64,000 nucleotides of DNA from Mycobacterium kyogaense (GTDB taxonomy: Bacteria > Actinomycetota > Actinomycetes > Mycobacteriales > Mycobacteriaceae), in contig NZ_QJUA01000015.1 in NCBI RefSeq assembly GCF_003254575.1, positions 1 through 64,000 on the forward strand. The letters run 5' to 3'. Every line of letters starts with the position of its first letter. The first letter of the stretch is position 1. Below are positions 36,136 to 45,763 of this stretch, in pieces. The position numbers and the translations under genes were made by a program. The notes under the pieces are model-generated. The model did no database searches. It worked only from the letters and a program-made list of their open reading frames with translations, and was not told the origin of the DNA.

Positions 36136-36786
36136 GTGGCCTCTGACGTGCGCGGCGGGAGATCTGAGGAACCCCGCAACATCGAGCGAATTCGGCAGGC
36201 CGCGCTGCAGAGTTTCGCCCGCAGCGGCACCGGCGCGACGACCATGCGCGGCGTGGCCGCCGCCGCTGGGGTGTCGCTGGGTCTGGTGCAGCATCACTTC
36301 GCGACCAAGGCCGGATTGATCGCGGCGGTCGACGAGTTCGTTCTCGAGCTCGTGGTGTCGTCGATGGCACGTCCGCTGCCGGAGCCACCCGTCGACTCGG
36401 TGGCCGAGATCGGCGGCCGCGTCACCGCGATATTCGCCGAGTATCCCGAAGTCGCCGCCTATCTGAGCCGCGCCCTGGTGGACGGCAGCGCGGTGGGGAC
36501 TCGGCTCTTCGACGCGCTGATCGGCGTGGGTGTGGCGCGGTGGCAGCAGCGCATCGACCGCGGCGAGGTACGCGCGGACGTCGACGTCACCTGGGCCGCG
36601 ATCAACGCCATCGTGCTGGCCCTCGGCGCGATCAGCCTCCGATCACACGTGGATCGGCATCTTCCTGCGCCGCTGACGGAGCCGGCGCAACTCGAACGCT
36701 GGCAGCGGGCGGTCGACACGCTGCTGCGCGACGGCCTGTTCGTGTCGCGATCGGAGCGGCCGGACGGTTCAGCGCCTGGGGAGTAG
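36136..36786 (+). CDS. TetR-family transcriptional regulator
   Basis: 216-aa regulator. The N-terminal HTH reads IRQAALQSFARSGTGATTMRGVAAAAGVSLGL in segments around residues 15-60, ending VQHHFATKAGLI; the remainder is a helical ligand domain. Several starts are possible: GTG 36136 gives a typical short N-terminal arm, whereas ATG 36076 would lie within the operator dyads. Divergent from the WhiB-like gene; its 3' end overlaps the sulfatase 3' end by 18 bp. Likely regulates itself and the WhiB-like gene through GATAC-N4-GTAT sites. Confidence 0.88.
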   Translation: MASDVRGGRSEEPRNIERIRQAALQSFARSGTGATTMRGVAAAAGVSLGLVQHHFATKAGLIAAVDEFVLELVVSSMARPLPEPPVDSVAEIGGRVTAIFAEYPEVAAYLSRALVDGSAVGTRLFDALIGVGVARWQQRIDRGEVRADVDVTWAAINAIVLALGAISLRSHVDRHLPAPLTEPAQLERWQRAVDTLLRDGLFVSRSERPDGSAPGE

Positions 36787-38568
36787 ACGACCCGGACGCC
36801 GACGTCGCGGCGACCGGCGCCTAGCGTACGGCCACGGTTGATTTCTCTCCGGGACTGCTTCGGCGCGAACGGTTTTGAGCTGAGTCCGGAGGTAGGCACG
36901 CAGCTCGTGCATGTCGTCATCGGCCCACCGGTTGCGCACCTCTGTGGGATCGGCGTCCAGATCGTAGAGCTCCCACTGGTCGTCGAGCGGGTCCGACCGG
37001 TACATCGGCCCGCCGATTCCGGTCGCGGCCAGCTGGCGCACCCCTGGCTCTGTCCACGTCGCTGGATCGTCGAAGGACCGGACCAGTTTCCACAGGTGCG
37101 CCGCACCGTTCGGCGCGGTGTCTTCGTCCACGCGCAGCACCAGGCCTTCGAAATTGGCTGCGGTGTGGGCCGGGACGCGGATACGCAGCGGTCGAGGCAC
37201 CGCGGATGTCAACCTCAGCATGCGGGCGACACCGGATGCTCCTGTGTCACCTTCCAGGACGTTGTCACGCGTCATCAGGTACACCGCCCGGGTGGTGTCG
37301 GCGTCAGCACCGTCGACGACAGGCATCAGGTCCCGGCCGGGGAGCGGGTGCACCTCGGTGAACGTCTCGGCGAGAGTGCGGGCGGTGGCCGGGATGTCGA
37401 CGCCGGCAGCCGAGAGCAGAGTGGGCACCAGGTCGACGTGGGAGGTCGGCGCGCTCACGGTGCGAGCCGTCGACGAACGGCGTCCGACGCGGGCGATGAC
37501 GAACGGAACCCGAGTGGCCTCGTCGTACAGGTTGAACCACTTCTGGTGCAGCCCGCCGTGAGCGCCCAGTAGATCGCCGTGGTCAGCGGTGCGCACCAGC
37601 ACCGCGTCGTCGGAGCCGCCCTCGGTGACAGCGCGGCGTACCCGGTCGATCGGATCGTCGACTTCGGCGTGCAGACGGTAGTAGAGATCCCGATAGTTCT
37701 GCGCATCACGTTGGTAGGTGCGCTCGATCATTCTGCTGGGACCGTAGCCCGAGTAGTACGCGTCGCGAAAAGCGATCTGAGCGGCGGGTTTCGTGGACAG
37801 GTCCTCGTCGGCAGAGGGTGCAGGTGGCACCGGTGGGGGATCGAGGTGCGACGCGCGTAGCGGACTCCGCCGTGACCACGCCGGGAACAGCACGATGTCG
37901 TGAGGGTTGACGAAGCTCGCGACGAGGAGAAAAGGGCGAAGCGCAGCTGTTTCGCCGCGCCGCCGCCGTGCGTAGCGGTCCTCCAGCCAGGTGACCACGC
38001 GATCGGCGATCAACGGGTCGCGGCGGATGCCGGCGTCGGACAGTTTGGCGCCGTGGGGTTCCGGGCCCACCCAGCCGGAGAAGCCATACGGCCCTAGAGG
38101 ATCGGCGTCGAGATATCTCGCGACGGCGCTCGGGTCGACCACGCCGTGGGAGTCGTTGGTGGCCAGGGGCCGGCCCGTGTCGGGGTCGACGAGATCAGCG
38201 TGGGAGATGTGCCACTTGCCGTCATAGTGGGTGTCATAACCGGCCGCGCGAAACCAGTTGCCGAGTGTGGGAACTTCGCCGGGTCGGAGCCACCGAAGCC
38301 GGGAGTCGTTGTACGCCTTGCCCATTCCGTCGGTCTGGGTGACACCGTGCAGATCGGGATACTGCCCGGTGAAGATCGTCGGCCGGCTCGGCACGCACGC
38401 CAACGAGCCCGTGTAGTGGCGGACGAACTGCACGCCGTGGTCGTCGAACCAGGCCCGGCCGGGCAGCTTCTCGCGGCGCCAGGCGGTCAGCGCGGCGGGC
38501 TCGTAGGGTGGCGCCGCTCGCTCCTCGTCGGTCATGACGATGACGATGTCCGGACGCGGTGATGTCAT
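36769..38568 (-). CDS. Type I sulfatase (formylglycine-dependent)
   Basis: 599-aa alkaline-phosphatase-fold sulfatase. Cys58 in CVPSR is the residue converted to formylglycine (C-x-P-x-R signature). Metal-binding Asp/Glu lie in DIVIVMTDEE and RTADHGDLLGAHG; GKWHIS contributes Lys/His to the active site. No signal peptide, so it is cytoplasmic. No formylglycine-generating enzyme is in the window and must act from elsewhere. Start ATG 38568 has AAAGG upstream. The C-terminal 20 residues are Arg-rich and overlap the convergent TetR gene. Substrate (aryl, steroid or carbohydrate sulfate) unknown. Confidence 0.9.
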   Translation of the reverse strand: MTSPRPDIVIVMTDEERAAPPYEPAALTAWRREKLPGRAWFDDHGVQFVRHYTGSLACVPSRPTIFTGQYPDLHGVTQTDGMGKAYNDSRLRWLRPGEVPTLGNWFRAAGYDTHYDGKWHISHADLVDPDTGRPLATNDSHGVVDPSAVARYLDADPLGPYGFSGWVGPEPHGAKLSDAGIRRDPLIADRVVTWLEDRYARRRRGETAALRPFLLVASFVNPHDIVLFPAWSRRSPLRASHLDPPPVPPAPSADEDLSTKPAAQIAFRDAYYSGYGPSRMIERTYQRDAQNYRDLYYRLHAEVDDPIDRVRRAVTEGGSDDAVLVRTADHGDLLGAHGGLHQKWFNLYDEATRVPFVIARVGRRSSTARTVSAPTSHVDLVPTLLSAAGVDIPATARTLAETFTEVHPLPGRDLMPVVDGADADTTRAVYLMTRDNVLEGDTGASGVARMLRLTSAVPRPLRIRVPAHTAANFEGLVLRVDEDTAPNGAAHLWKLVRSFDDPATWTEPGVRQLAATGIGGPMYRSDPLDDQWELYDLDADPTEVRNRWADDDMHELRAYLRTQLKTVRAEAVPERNQPWPYARRRSPRRRRPGRLLPRR

Positions 38569-38670
38569 GTCGGGACCTTTCCGGTCGCCTGAGCCACCGA
38601 GTGCAGAAGCGCTCTGCCGCAGGCCCTGGTCATGGGTACATCATCGTCGCTGGCGCCCGTCGGCGTTCGG

Positions 38671-39246
38671 TTACCGCGCGGTCAGACCGGCGAGCACCGT
38701 GCGGGTGATCGATGCGGCGCGGTCGGTGGGGAACTCCCGACCTTCGGTCAGCACGGCCTGGACGATGCCGCCCACGATGGCGTCGGTCGCATCGGCGGCG
38801 ACCGCCTCGCCGTAGCCGTGGCTGCGGAGCCTCGCGCGGACAGCGTCGCGCAGCGGAGTGGAGAAGCCCGCCCGCAGCCGCTGCCCGGTCTCCGGGTGTT
38901 CGATGCCGGCGATGGTCAGGAACCTCAGCATCGCGTTACCGCGGGCCGTGGTCAGCGCCGCCGCGAGTTCGACCGCCCAGACGCAGAGATCGGCCTCGAC
39001 GTCGGCGGTCGCGGGGACCGGACGCAGTATGCGATCGGCGTCGGCGAGGATGACGTCGGCGGCCAGGGCGTGCCGGCTCGGCCACCAGCGGTAGATCGTC
39101 TGCTTTCCGACTCCGGCGCGGGCCGCCACCGCCTCGATGGTCAGTTTGTCGAAGCCGCGGAGCAGCAGGAGTTCTCGGGTCGCTGTGACGATCGCCTGAC
39201 GCGACTTCTCGTTGCGTCGTCGTGGCGCGTCGACCGTCGCAGCCAT
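38671..39246 (-). CDS. TetR-family transcriptional regulator
   Basis: 191-aa regulator with N-terminal HTH ([21 protein letters not shown], residues about 37-57) and a C-terminal ligand domain (TetR C-11-like). Divergent from the fused acyl-CoA dehydrogenase across 119 bp that hold a 19-bp palindrome, so it probably represses the lipid-degradation genes 39366-43243 in response to an acyl-CoA or related ligand. Also upstream of, and on the same strand as, the sulfatase. Confidence 0.92.
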   Translation of the reverse strand: MAATVDAPRRRNEKSRQAIVTATRELLLLRGFDKLTIEAVAARAGVGKQTIYRWWPSRHALAADVILADADRILRPVPATADVEADLCVWAVELAAALTTARGNAMLRFLTIAGIEHPETGQRLRAGFSTPLRDAVRARLRSHGYGEAVAADATDAIVGGIVQAVLTEGREFPTDRAASITRTVLAGLTAR

Positions 39247-39315
39247 GGCTGTGCCTCCCGTCCGACCTTCCCGTCGTCTTTACACGCCGCGGTCGTCCCC
39301 GTAGTGTGCCACAAG

Positions 39316-39334
39316 ACGAGACGTTGCGTCTCGT
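39316..39334. promoter_or_regulatory. TetR operator-like palindrome
   Basis: ACGAGACG and CGTCTCGT are exact complements with a 3-nt spacer TTG. The site lies 69 bp from the TetR start and 31 bp from the dehydrogenase ATG, the position expected for an operator controlling both. Best assigned to the adjacent TetR at 38671-39246; binding is inferred. Confidence 0.7.
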
Positions 39335-39365
39335 AAGAATTTCACAACGTAGAGGGGTGAGCGCC

Positions 39366-41606
39366 ATGGCAGTTGCACCGTCGATCGGTCTCACCCCCGA
39401 GCAGACGCAGCTCGCCGCTTCGGTCTCGGACTTCGCGGCGCGGCGCGCACCGATCGACAAGACTCGCGCCGCCTTCGACTCGCTCAGCGCAGGCAGGCTG
39501 CCCGACTGGTGGGACGACTTCACTGCCAACGGGTTTCATGCCGTGCATCTACCCGAGGATGTGGGCGGGGGTGGTGGCTCGCTGCTCGACGTCGCCTGTG
39601 TGCTGGAGGCCGTCGCCACCGCGATGCTGCCTGGTCCGGTGCTGCCGACGGTGATCGCCGGCGCCGTCGCCATGCTCGCCGACGACGAACCCGCCGCGCG
39701 AGACCTCCTGGGCAGACTCGCCCAGGGAACACCGGGCGCCGTCGTCGCCGACCGCGACGTACTGCGTGCCACCGCGACGGAGCACGGCTGGACGCTGAAC
39801 GGCTCGACGTCGGCCGTCCCGGGGCTCTGTTCCGCGCAGGTCGTCATCGTCACCGCGCGCTCCGCGGGCCGGACACTGTGGCTGATCGTCGATCCCACGG
39901 CCCCGGGTGTGGAGGCGTCCCCGCTCGACGGCACCGACAAGACCGTCGACGTCGGCGTGCTCCGGTTCGATGACTACGCCTGCCCGGCGCAGCACCGGCT
40001 CACCGGCATCGACGACACCCGCGCGCAGTGCCTGGCGCTCGCGTTGACCGCGGCGGCCGCGTCCGGCGTCATCCGGTGGTGTGTGGCAGCAGTGACCGAG
40101 CATCTACGCACCCGCGAGCAGTTCGGCAAGCCGATCGGCGCCTTCCAGGCGCTGCAGCATCAGGCGGCAATGCTCCTGGTGCACAGCGAACTCGCCACCG
40201 CGGCCGCGTGGGACGCCGCTCGCTCGGCATCGGAGTCGCTGACGCAGAACAGGATCGCCGCCGCGACGGCGGCGCTGATGTCGATCGGCCCCGCGCCGGG
40301 TTTCGTGCTGGACGCACTGACGATGTTCGGCGCGATCGGCTACACCTGGGAGCACGATCTCCACCTGTACTGGCGCAAGGCCACCAGCCTGGCCGCCTCC
40401 ATCGGGCCGATCAGCCGCCACGCCTATCAGCTCGGCGACCTCACGCGCCTCGAAAGCCGGGACGTATCAGTCAAACTCGGCGACACAGAACCCGACTTCC
40501 GGACGTTCGTCGCCGGCGTGCTCGACGAGGCCGCCACGCTGCACAACGATCAGCCCGGCCGCCAGGGCGACTATCCGAATCTCGCGACCGGACCGCAGCG
40601 GACCCTGCTCGCCGAGGCGGGATTGATCGCTCCGCACTGGCCCCGGCCGTGGGGCGTCGATGCCACGACCCGCCAGCAGTTGATCATCGACGAAGAATTC
40701 GCCAGGCGACCCCAGCTGGTCCGCCCCTCGCTGGGCATCGCGGAGTGGATTCTGCCCTCGCTGATCAGTGCGGCGCCCGAACACGTGGCGCAGCAGTTGA
40801 TCCCACCCACGGTGCGCGGCGAACTGGGCTGGTGCCAACTGTTCAGCGAACCGGGCGCGGGCTCGGATCTGGCTGCGCTCACCACACGCGCCGTCAAGGT
40901 CGACGGGGGCTGGCGCATCACCGGGCACAAGATCTGGACGTCCTCGGCGCACACCGCCGATTACGGCGCGCTGTTGGCCCGCACCGATCCCGACGCGGCC
41001 AAGCATCGCGGCATCGGCTATTTCGTCGTCGACATGCGTTCCGATGGCATCGATCTGCAGCCCATCCGGCAGGCCACCGGTGAGGCGCATTTCAACGAGG
41101 TCTTCCTCACCGACGTGTTCGTGCCCGACGAACTGCTGCTCGGCGGTCCGACGGACGGCTGGCGGCTGGCCATCGCGACCATGGCCCAGGAGAGGGTGGC
41201 CATCAGCGCCTACATCAAAGAGGACCGTGCCGTGATCCTGCGTGCGCTCGCCGGCCGCGGCGGGCCTGACCACGTTCAGGTACTCGCCGCCCTCGGCGAT
41301 GCGGACGCGCTCGCGACGGCGATCAAGGTGTTGGCGGTGCGCGAGGTGCTGCGTCTGCTCGACGGACAGGCGCCCGGTGCGGCGTCCAGCGTGGCCAAGG
41401 TGGCGATGAACGTGATGCTGCGTCGCACGTTCGCAGCGACCCTCGAACTGTCCTCTCCTGCGGGACTTCTGGAGGATGACGGAATCCACGGCGCATCGCT
41501 GATCGAGCAGTACTTCCAGCTGCCGGCCGAACTGATCGGCGGCGGTACCAAGGAGATCCAGCTCAACATCATCGCCCAGTTCATTCTCGGGCTCCCTCGT
41601 CCCTGA
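39366..41606 (+). CDS. Fused double acyl-CoA dehydrogenase (FadE34-like)
   Basis: 746-aa protein made of two acyl-CoA dehydrogenase modules. Residues about 1-360 end with GYTWEHDLHLYWRKA, matching the partner-type dehydrogenase at 6816-7910. Residues about 375-746 carry FSEPGAGSDLAALTTRAV and HKIWTSSAHTADY, matching the catalytic type at 5597-6814. M. tuberculosis FadE34, a sterol side-chain enzyme, has a comparable double layout. The open frame continues upstream, but ATG 39366 starts the homology. First gene of dehydrogenase-Ltp-DUF35, spaced 15 and 5 bp. Substrate likely a bulky or branched acyl-CoA (inferred). Confidence 0.92.
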   Translation: MAVAPSIGLTPEQTQLAASVSDFAARRAPIDKTRAAFDSLSAGRLPDWWDDFTANGFHAVHLPEDVGGGGGSLLDVACVLEAVATAMLPGPVLPTVIAGAVAMLADDEPAARDLLGRLAQGTPGAVVADRDVLRATATEHGWTLNGSTSAVPGLCSAQVVIVTARSAGRTLWLIVDPTAPGVEASPLDGTDKTVDVGVLRFDDYACPAQHRLTGIDDTRAQCLALALTAAAASGVIRWCVAAVTEHLRTREQFGKPIGAFQALQHQAAMLLVHSELATAAAWDAARSASESLTQNRIAAATAALMSIGPAPGFVLDALTMFGAIGYTWEHDLHLYWRKATSLAASIGPISRHAYQLGDLTRLESRDVSVKLGDTEPDFRTFVAGVLDEAATLHNDQPGRQGDYPNLATGPQRTLLAEAGLIAPHWPRPWGVDATTRQQLIIDEEFARRPQLVRPSLGIAEWILPSLISAAPEHVAQQLIPPTVRGELGWCQLFSEPGAGSDLAALTTRAVKVDGGWRITGHKIWTSSAHTADYGALLARTDPDAAKHRGIGYFVVDMRSDGIDLQPIRQATGEAHFNEVFLTDVFVPDELLLGGPTDGWRLAIATMAQERVAISAYIKEDRAVILRALAGRGGPDHVQVLAALGDADALATAIKVLAVREVLRLLDGQAPGAASSVAKVAMNVMLRRTFAATLELSSPAGLLEDDGIHGASLIEQYFQLPAELIGGGTKEIQLNIIAQFILGLPRP

Positions 41607-41621
41607 TCGACAGGAGTGCAC

Positions 41622-42830
41622 ATGGGTTTGCGTGGCGAGGCCGCCATCGTCGGATACGTCGAGCTGCCGCCGGAACGGATGAAGGGGGCGACGCCGGCTC
41701 CGTTCATGATCGAGCAGTGGGCGGAGCTCGCCGGCGCGGCCCTGGCCGACGCCGGACTGTCCGGTGACGACGTCGACGGCATCGTCACCACCCATCTCGC
41801 CGAGTCGGAGATCTTCGTCCCGTCCACGGTTGCCGAATACCTCGGTGTGCAAGCCAACTTCGCCGAGCTGGTCGACCTCGGCGGTGCGAGCGCCGCGGCG
41901 ATGGTGTGGCGCGCCGCGGCCGCGATCGAGCTCGGCATCTGTGACGTCGTGGTCTGCGCAATCCCGGCGCGTTATCTGACTCCGATGTCGCAGCGGCGCC
42001 CGCGACCGCTGACCGACGCAGTGTTCTTCGGCGCGTCGAGCAATCAATACGGCTCGCCGCAGGCGGAATTCGAGATCCCGTACGGCAATCTCGGGCAGAA
42101 CGGTCCTTACGGCCAGGTGGCCCAGCGTTACGCGTCGGTGTACGGCTACGACGAACGTGCGCTGGCGAAGATCGTCGTCGACCAGCGCGTGAATGCCAAC
42201 CACACCGACGGCGCGATCTGGAAGGACACGCCGCTGACCATCGACGACGTGCTGGCCAGCCCGGTGATCGCCGATCCGCTGCACATGCTCGAGATCGTGA
42301 TGCCCTGCCTCGGTGGTGCCGCCGTCGTGGTGGCCAATGCCGACGTCGCCGCGCGCGCGGCGCGCAGACCGGTGTGGGTCAAGGGCTTCGGCGAGCAGGT
42401 GCCCTTCAAGACGCCCACCTACGCCGAGGATCTGCTGCACACGCCGATCATCCGCGCCGCTGAGACGGCGTTCACGATGTCGGGTCTGACCCGCGCGCAG
42501 ATGGACATGGTGTCGATCTACGACTGCTACACGATCACCGTGCTGCTCAGCCTCGAGGACGCCGGCTTCTGCGAGAAGGGTGCCGGCATGCAGTTCGTCA
42601 CCGACCATGACTTGACCTTCCGCGGTGATTTTCCGCTCAACACCGCAGGCGGACAGCTCGGTTTCGGTCAGGCGGGCAACGCCGGCGGGATGCACCACGT
42701 ATGCGATGCGGCGCGTCAGATCATGGGCCGCGCCGGGGCGGCGCAGGTGCCCGGGTGTGACCGCGCCTTCGTCTCGGGCAACGGCGGCATCCTGTCGGAG
42801 CAGACGACCCTTGTCCTGGAAGGAGATTAG
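41622..42830 (+). CDS. Thiolase-like lipid-transfer protein (Ltp/SCP-x family)
   Basis: 402-aa thiolase-fold protein of the Ltp group; some members (Ltp2) are retro-aldolases cleaving sterol side chains together with a DUF35 protein, others are true thiolases. Features: DLGGASAAAMVWRAA around the position of the thiolase nucleophile, with no Cys there; SIYDCYTITVLL; and AGGMHHVCDAARQI with HH near the C terminus. The lack of a normal thiolase Cys favours aldolase-like chemistry. ATG 41622 is preceded by AGGAG; GTG 41616 is an alternative. DUF35 partner follows 5 bp downstream. Confidence 0.87.
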   Translation: MGLRGEAAIVGYVELPPERMKGATPAPFMIEQWAELAGAALADAGLSGDDVDGIVTTHLAESEIFVPSTVAEYLGVQANFAELVDLGGASAAAMVWRAAAAIELGICDVVVCAIPARYLTPMSQRRPRPLTDAVFFGASSNQYGSPQAEFEIPYGNLGQNGPYGQVAQRYASVYGYDERALAKIVVDQRVNANHTDGAIWKDTPLTIDDVLASPVIADPLHMLEIVMPCLGGAAVVVANADVAARAARRPVWVKGFGEQVPFKTPTYAEDLLHTPIIRAAETAFTMSGLTRAQMDMVSIYDCYTITVLLSLEDAGFCEKGAGMQFVTDHDLTFRGDFPLNTAGGQLGFGQAGNAGGMHHVCDAARQIMGRAGAAQVPGCDRAFVSGNGGILSEQTTLVLEGD

Positions 42831-42835
42831 GCGAG

Positions 42836-43243
42836 ATGACGTTCGAGCGACCGATGCCGGTGAAGACGCCGACCACCGCACCCTTCTGGGACGCGTTGGC
42901 CGAACACCGGGTGATGATCCAGTACTCGCCGTCGTCTCAGTCGTATGTGTTCTATCCGCGAGTGCGTGCCCCGCGCACGCTCGCCGACGATCTGGAATGG
43001 CGCGAGATCTCCGGGATGGGCACGCTGTACACCTTCACGGTTGCGCGCCGGCCCGTCGGTCCGCACTTCGCCGACGCGGTGCCCCAGCTGCTGGCCATCG
43101 TGGAATGGGATGAGGGACCCCGGTTTTCGACCGAGTTGGTCAATGTCGAGCCGACGGACATCACGATCGGCATGCGCGTGCGGCCGGTGTTCTGCCACTA
43201 CCCCGAGCACGAGGTCACGATGCTGCGGTACGAGCCGGCGTGA
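42836..43243 (+). CDS. DUF35 OB-fold protein lacking the zinc-ribbon cysteines
   Basis: 135-aa protein of the acyl-CoA-associated DUF35 family. The C-terminal OB-fold is clear ([34 protein letters not shown]). Where the family normally has a rubredoxin-like CxxC...CxxC near the N terminus, this protein reads [19 protein letters not shown] with no cysteines, so it probably binds no zinc. Such proteins partner with Ltp thiolase-like enzymes, consistent with the gene next door. The 3' end overlaps the convergent MHS transporter by 29 bp. Confidence 0.87.
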   Translation: MTFERPMPVKTPTTAPFWDALAEHRVMIQYSPSSQSYVFYPRVRAPRTLADDLEWREISGMGTLYTFTVARRPVGPHFADAVPQLLAIVEWDEGPRFSTELVNVEPTDITIGMRVRPVFCHYPEHEVTMLRYEPA

Positions 43244-44543
43244 CGGCCACCTTCTGCAGCGGACGGCGAGCGGTCTCGGCCATGGTCAGCACCGTCAGCA
43301 AGGTGACCACCGCCGCTCCGATCACGTAGTAGGCCGGGGCGATGTCGTTGCCGGTGCGCGCCACCAGCCAGGTCGCCACATAGGGTGCGGTGCCACCGAA
43401 GATCGCCACCGAGATGTTGTAGCCGATCGAGTAGCCGCTGGACCGCACCCGGGTGGCGAACAGTTCGGCGCCGGCTGCCAGCGCGGTGGAGGCGAATACG
43501 GCCTCGATGGCCGCCAGTGCGGCGTGTGCAATGATGGCCGCGGCCAGTGAACCGCTGGTCAGCAGCAGGAACAGCGGGTAGGTGAACACGGCGAACAGGA
43601 TCGACCCGGCGATCAGCAGCGGTTTGCGCCCGACCCGGTCCGACAGCGCGCCCAGGAGAGGGATCAGCGCGATCGCCACGAGGCTGGCCACCGTGATGGA
43701 CACGAACGAGTCGGTCTTGCTGAATTCCAGCGTCTTGGTGAAATAGCTGGGTAGGAACGTGAACACGACGTAGAAGCCGACGTTGTGGATGACGACCAGG
43801 CCGATGATCTGCAGAATCGGCCGCCACGCGTGGGTGAACGCCTCCTTCAGCGGTGACGACGACACCTCACCCTCCTCGCGCAGCGCGGTGAATTCCGGGG
43901 TGTCGCCCAGCCGGGTCCGGATGTAGAGGCCGACGGCGCCGAGCAGCCCGGCGATCAGGAACGGTATCCGCCAGCCGTAGGCGTCCATCGCGGCTTCCGA
44001 GAGCAGGGCTTCCAGTGCGGTCACCGTCACCGAGCCGAGTAGGAAGCCGACGACGACGGACCAGACGAGGAAGGACACCACGAAGCCGCGATGCCGGTCG
44101 CTGGCGTACTCGGCGAGAAAGCATGCCCCACTGCCGTATTCACCACCCGCGGAGAAGCCCTGCAGACAGCGCAGGAGCAGCAGCAGGATCGGGGCGAACA
44201 CGCCGATGGTCTGGTAGCTCGGCACCAACCCGATCGCGAACGTGGACGCCGACATGACCAGGATGACCACCGCCAGCACGCGCTGGCGGCCGATCCGATC
44301 GCCCAGAGGGCCGAAGAAGAACCCGCCGAGCGGCCGCATGAAGAACGCCGCGGCGAAGACCGCGAACGTGTTGAGCAGCGCGGCGGTCTCATCGCCGGGC
44401 GGGAAGAACTTCTCGGCGATGTAGGTCGCGAGGAAGCCGTAGATCGCGAAGTCGAACCACTCGACGGCGTTGCCGATCGCGGCCCCGCGCACAGCCTTGG
44501 CGACGGGAACGTGTGCGGCGGGCGCAGGGTCAGCGCTGGGCAT
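43215..44543 (-). CDS. MHS-family major facilitator transporter
   Basis: 442-aa proton symporter with 12 predicted helices, of the metabolite:H+ symporter group (alpha-ketoglutarate, shikimate, proline/betaine and aromatic acid carriers). Diagnostic segments: [14 protein letters not shown] in helix 1, [18 protein letters not shown] in the first loop and [22 protein letters not shown] 44543 was chosen because the helix-1 homology begins about 25 residues later; an upstream extension is not conserved. Faces the DUF35 gene tail to tail and is divergent from the thiolase. Probably imports an organic acid used by the neighbouring pathway (inferred). Confidence 0.9.
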   Translation of the reverse strand: MPSADPAPAAHVPVAKAVRGAAIGNAVEWFDFAIYGFLATYIAEKFFPPGDETAALLNTFAVFAAAFFMRPLGGFFFGPLGDRIGRQRVLAVVILVMSASTFAIGLVPSYQTIGVFAPILLLLLRCLQGFSAGGEYGSGACFLAEYASDRHRGFVVSFLVWSVVVGFLLGSVTVTALEALLSEAAMDAYGWRIPFLIAGLLGAVGLYIRTRLGDTPEFTALREEGEVSSSPLKEAFTHAWRPILQIIGLVVIHNVGFYVVFTFLPSYFTKTLEFSKTDSFVSITVASLVAIALIPLLGALSDRVGRKPLLIAGSILFAVFTYPLFLLLTSGSLAAAIIAHAALAAIEAVFASTALAAGAELFATRVRSSGYSIGYNISVAIFGGTAPYVATWLVARTGNDIAPAYYVIGAAVVTLLTVLTMAETARRPLQKVAVTPARTAAS

Positions 44544-44613
44544 GCGCGAGCATTCCCGTTTCCCGGCCCGAACTAACGCCGGTGGGACGAGGCCGGGGTG
44601 TAGGTTCGAGGCC

Positions 44614-45759
44614 ATGCGCGAGACCGTCATCGTCGGGGCGGTACGCACACCCGTCGGCAAGCGCAACGGCGGTCTGTCCGACCAGCACGCCGCCGACCTC
44701 TCGGCACTCGTGCTCAACGAACTCCTCGAGCGCACCGGTGTGGACGTCGATCTCGTCGACGACGTCGTGTGGGGTTGCGTGTCTCAGGTGGGCGACCAGT
44801 CGAGCAACATCGGGCGGTTCGCGGTGCTGGCCGCGGGCTGGCCGGAACGTATTCCCGGCACCACCGTGAACCGGGCCTGCGGATCCAGCCAGCAGGCACT
44901 GGATTTCGCCGTCCACGCGGTGATGTCCGGCCAGCAGGACGTGGTGGTGGCCGGGGGAGTCGAGGTGATGAGCCGCGTCCCGCTGGGCGCCGCGCGCGCC
45001 ACCGGCATGCCCTACGGGCCCAAAGTGCTTGCCCGATACGACGACTTCTCGTTCAACCAGGGCCTCTCGGCAGAGATGATCGCCCGCCGCTGGAACCTGT
45101 CTCGCACGCGTCTCGACGAGTACTCGGCGCGCTCGCACGCCCTGGCCGCCGCCGCGCAGGACAGCGGCGCCTTCATCGACCAGATCATGCCGGTCTTCAC
45201 CGATGACGACGTGATCTCCGTCGATGAGGGCATTCGGCGTGGCACCACCGCCGAGAAGCTGTCGGCGCTCAAGCCCGCATTCGCCGACGACGGGGTGATC
45301 CACGCCGGCAACTCCTCGCAGATCTCCGACGGCGCGGCCGCGTTGCTGGTGACGACGGCGGAGAACGCAGTGCACCTGGGGGTCACTCCGCTGGCGCGCT
45401 ATCGCGCAGGGGCCGTCACCGGGGCGGATCCGACGTTCATGCTGACCGCCCCGATCCCTGCGACGGAGAAGGTCCTGCACAAGGCCGGTCTCGAGTTGGC
45501 CGACGTCGGGGTGTTCGAGGTCAACGAGGCGTTCGCACCGGTGCCGCTGGCGTGGTTGGCGGACACCGGCGCCGATGAGGCGAAGCTCAATCCGCTCGGG
45601 GGAGCCATCGCTCTCGGCCACCCGCTGGGCGCATCGGGTGCGGTGCTGATGACGCGGATGATCCATCACATGCGCGACAACGGTATTCGCTACGGGCTAC
45701 AGACGATGTGCGAGGGCGGCGGCACCGCCAACGCCACCGTGGTCGAACTCGTGCAGTGA
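44614..45759 (+). CDS. Acetyl-CoA acyltransferase (thiolase)
   Basis: 381-aa thiolase with nucleophile Cys89 ([15 protein letters not shown]), [12 protein letters not shown], the His in [15 protein letters not shown] and the second Cys in [11 protein letters not shown]. Ends beta-oxidation cycles by releasing acetyl-CoA or propionyl-CoA. ATG 44614 is preceded by TAGGTT ending 7 nt before it, a leaderless pattern; no ribosome binding site. Convergent with the next dehydrogenase (4-bp gap). Chain-length specificity unknown. Confidence 0.92.
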   Translation: MRETVIVGAVRTPVGKRNGGLSDQHAADLSALVLNELLERTGVDVDLVDDVVWGCVSQVGDQSSNIGRFAVLAAGWPERIPGTTVNRACGSSQQALDFAVHAVMSGQQDVVVAGGVEVMSRVPLGAARATGMPYGPKVLARYDDFSFNQGLSAEMIARRWNLSRTRLDEYSARSHALAAAAQDSGAFIDQIMPVFTDDDVISVDEGIRRGTTAEKLSALKPAFADDGVIHAGNSSQISDGAAALLVTTAENAVHLGVTPLARYRAGAVTGADPTFMLTAPIPATEKVLHKAGLELADVGVFEVNEAFAPVPLAWLADTGADEAKLNPLGGAIALGHPLGASGAVLMTRMIHHMRDNGIRYGLQTMCEGGGTANATVVELVQ

Positions 45760-45763
45760 CGGT

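Noticed and set aside
41616..41621. Alternative GTG start for the Ltp gene
   Set aside because: Possible, but AGGAG lies too close to it (it overlaps), while spacing to ATG 41622 is normal.
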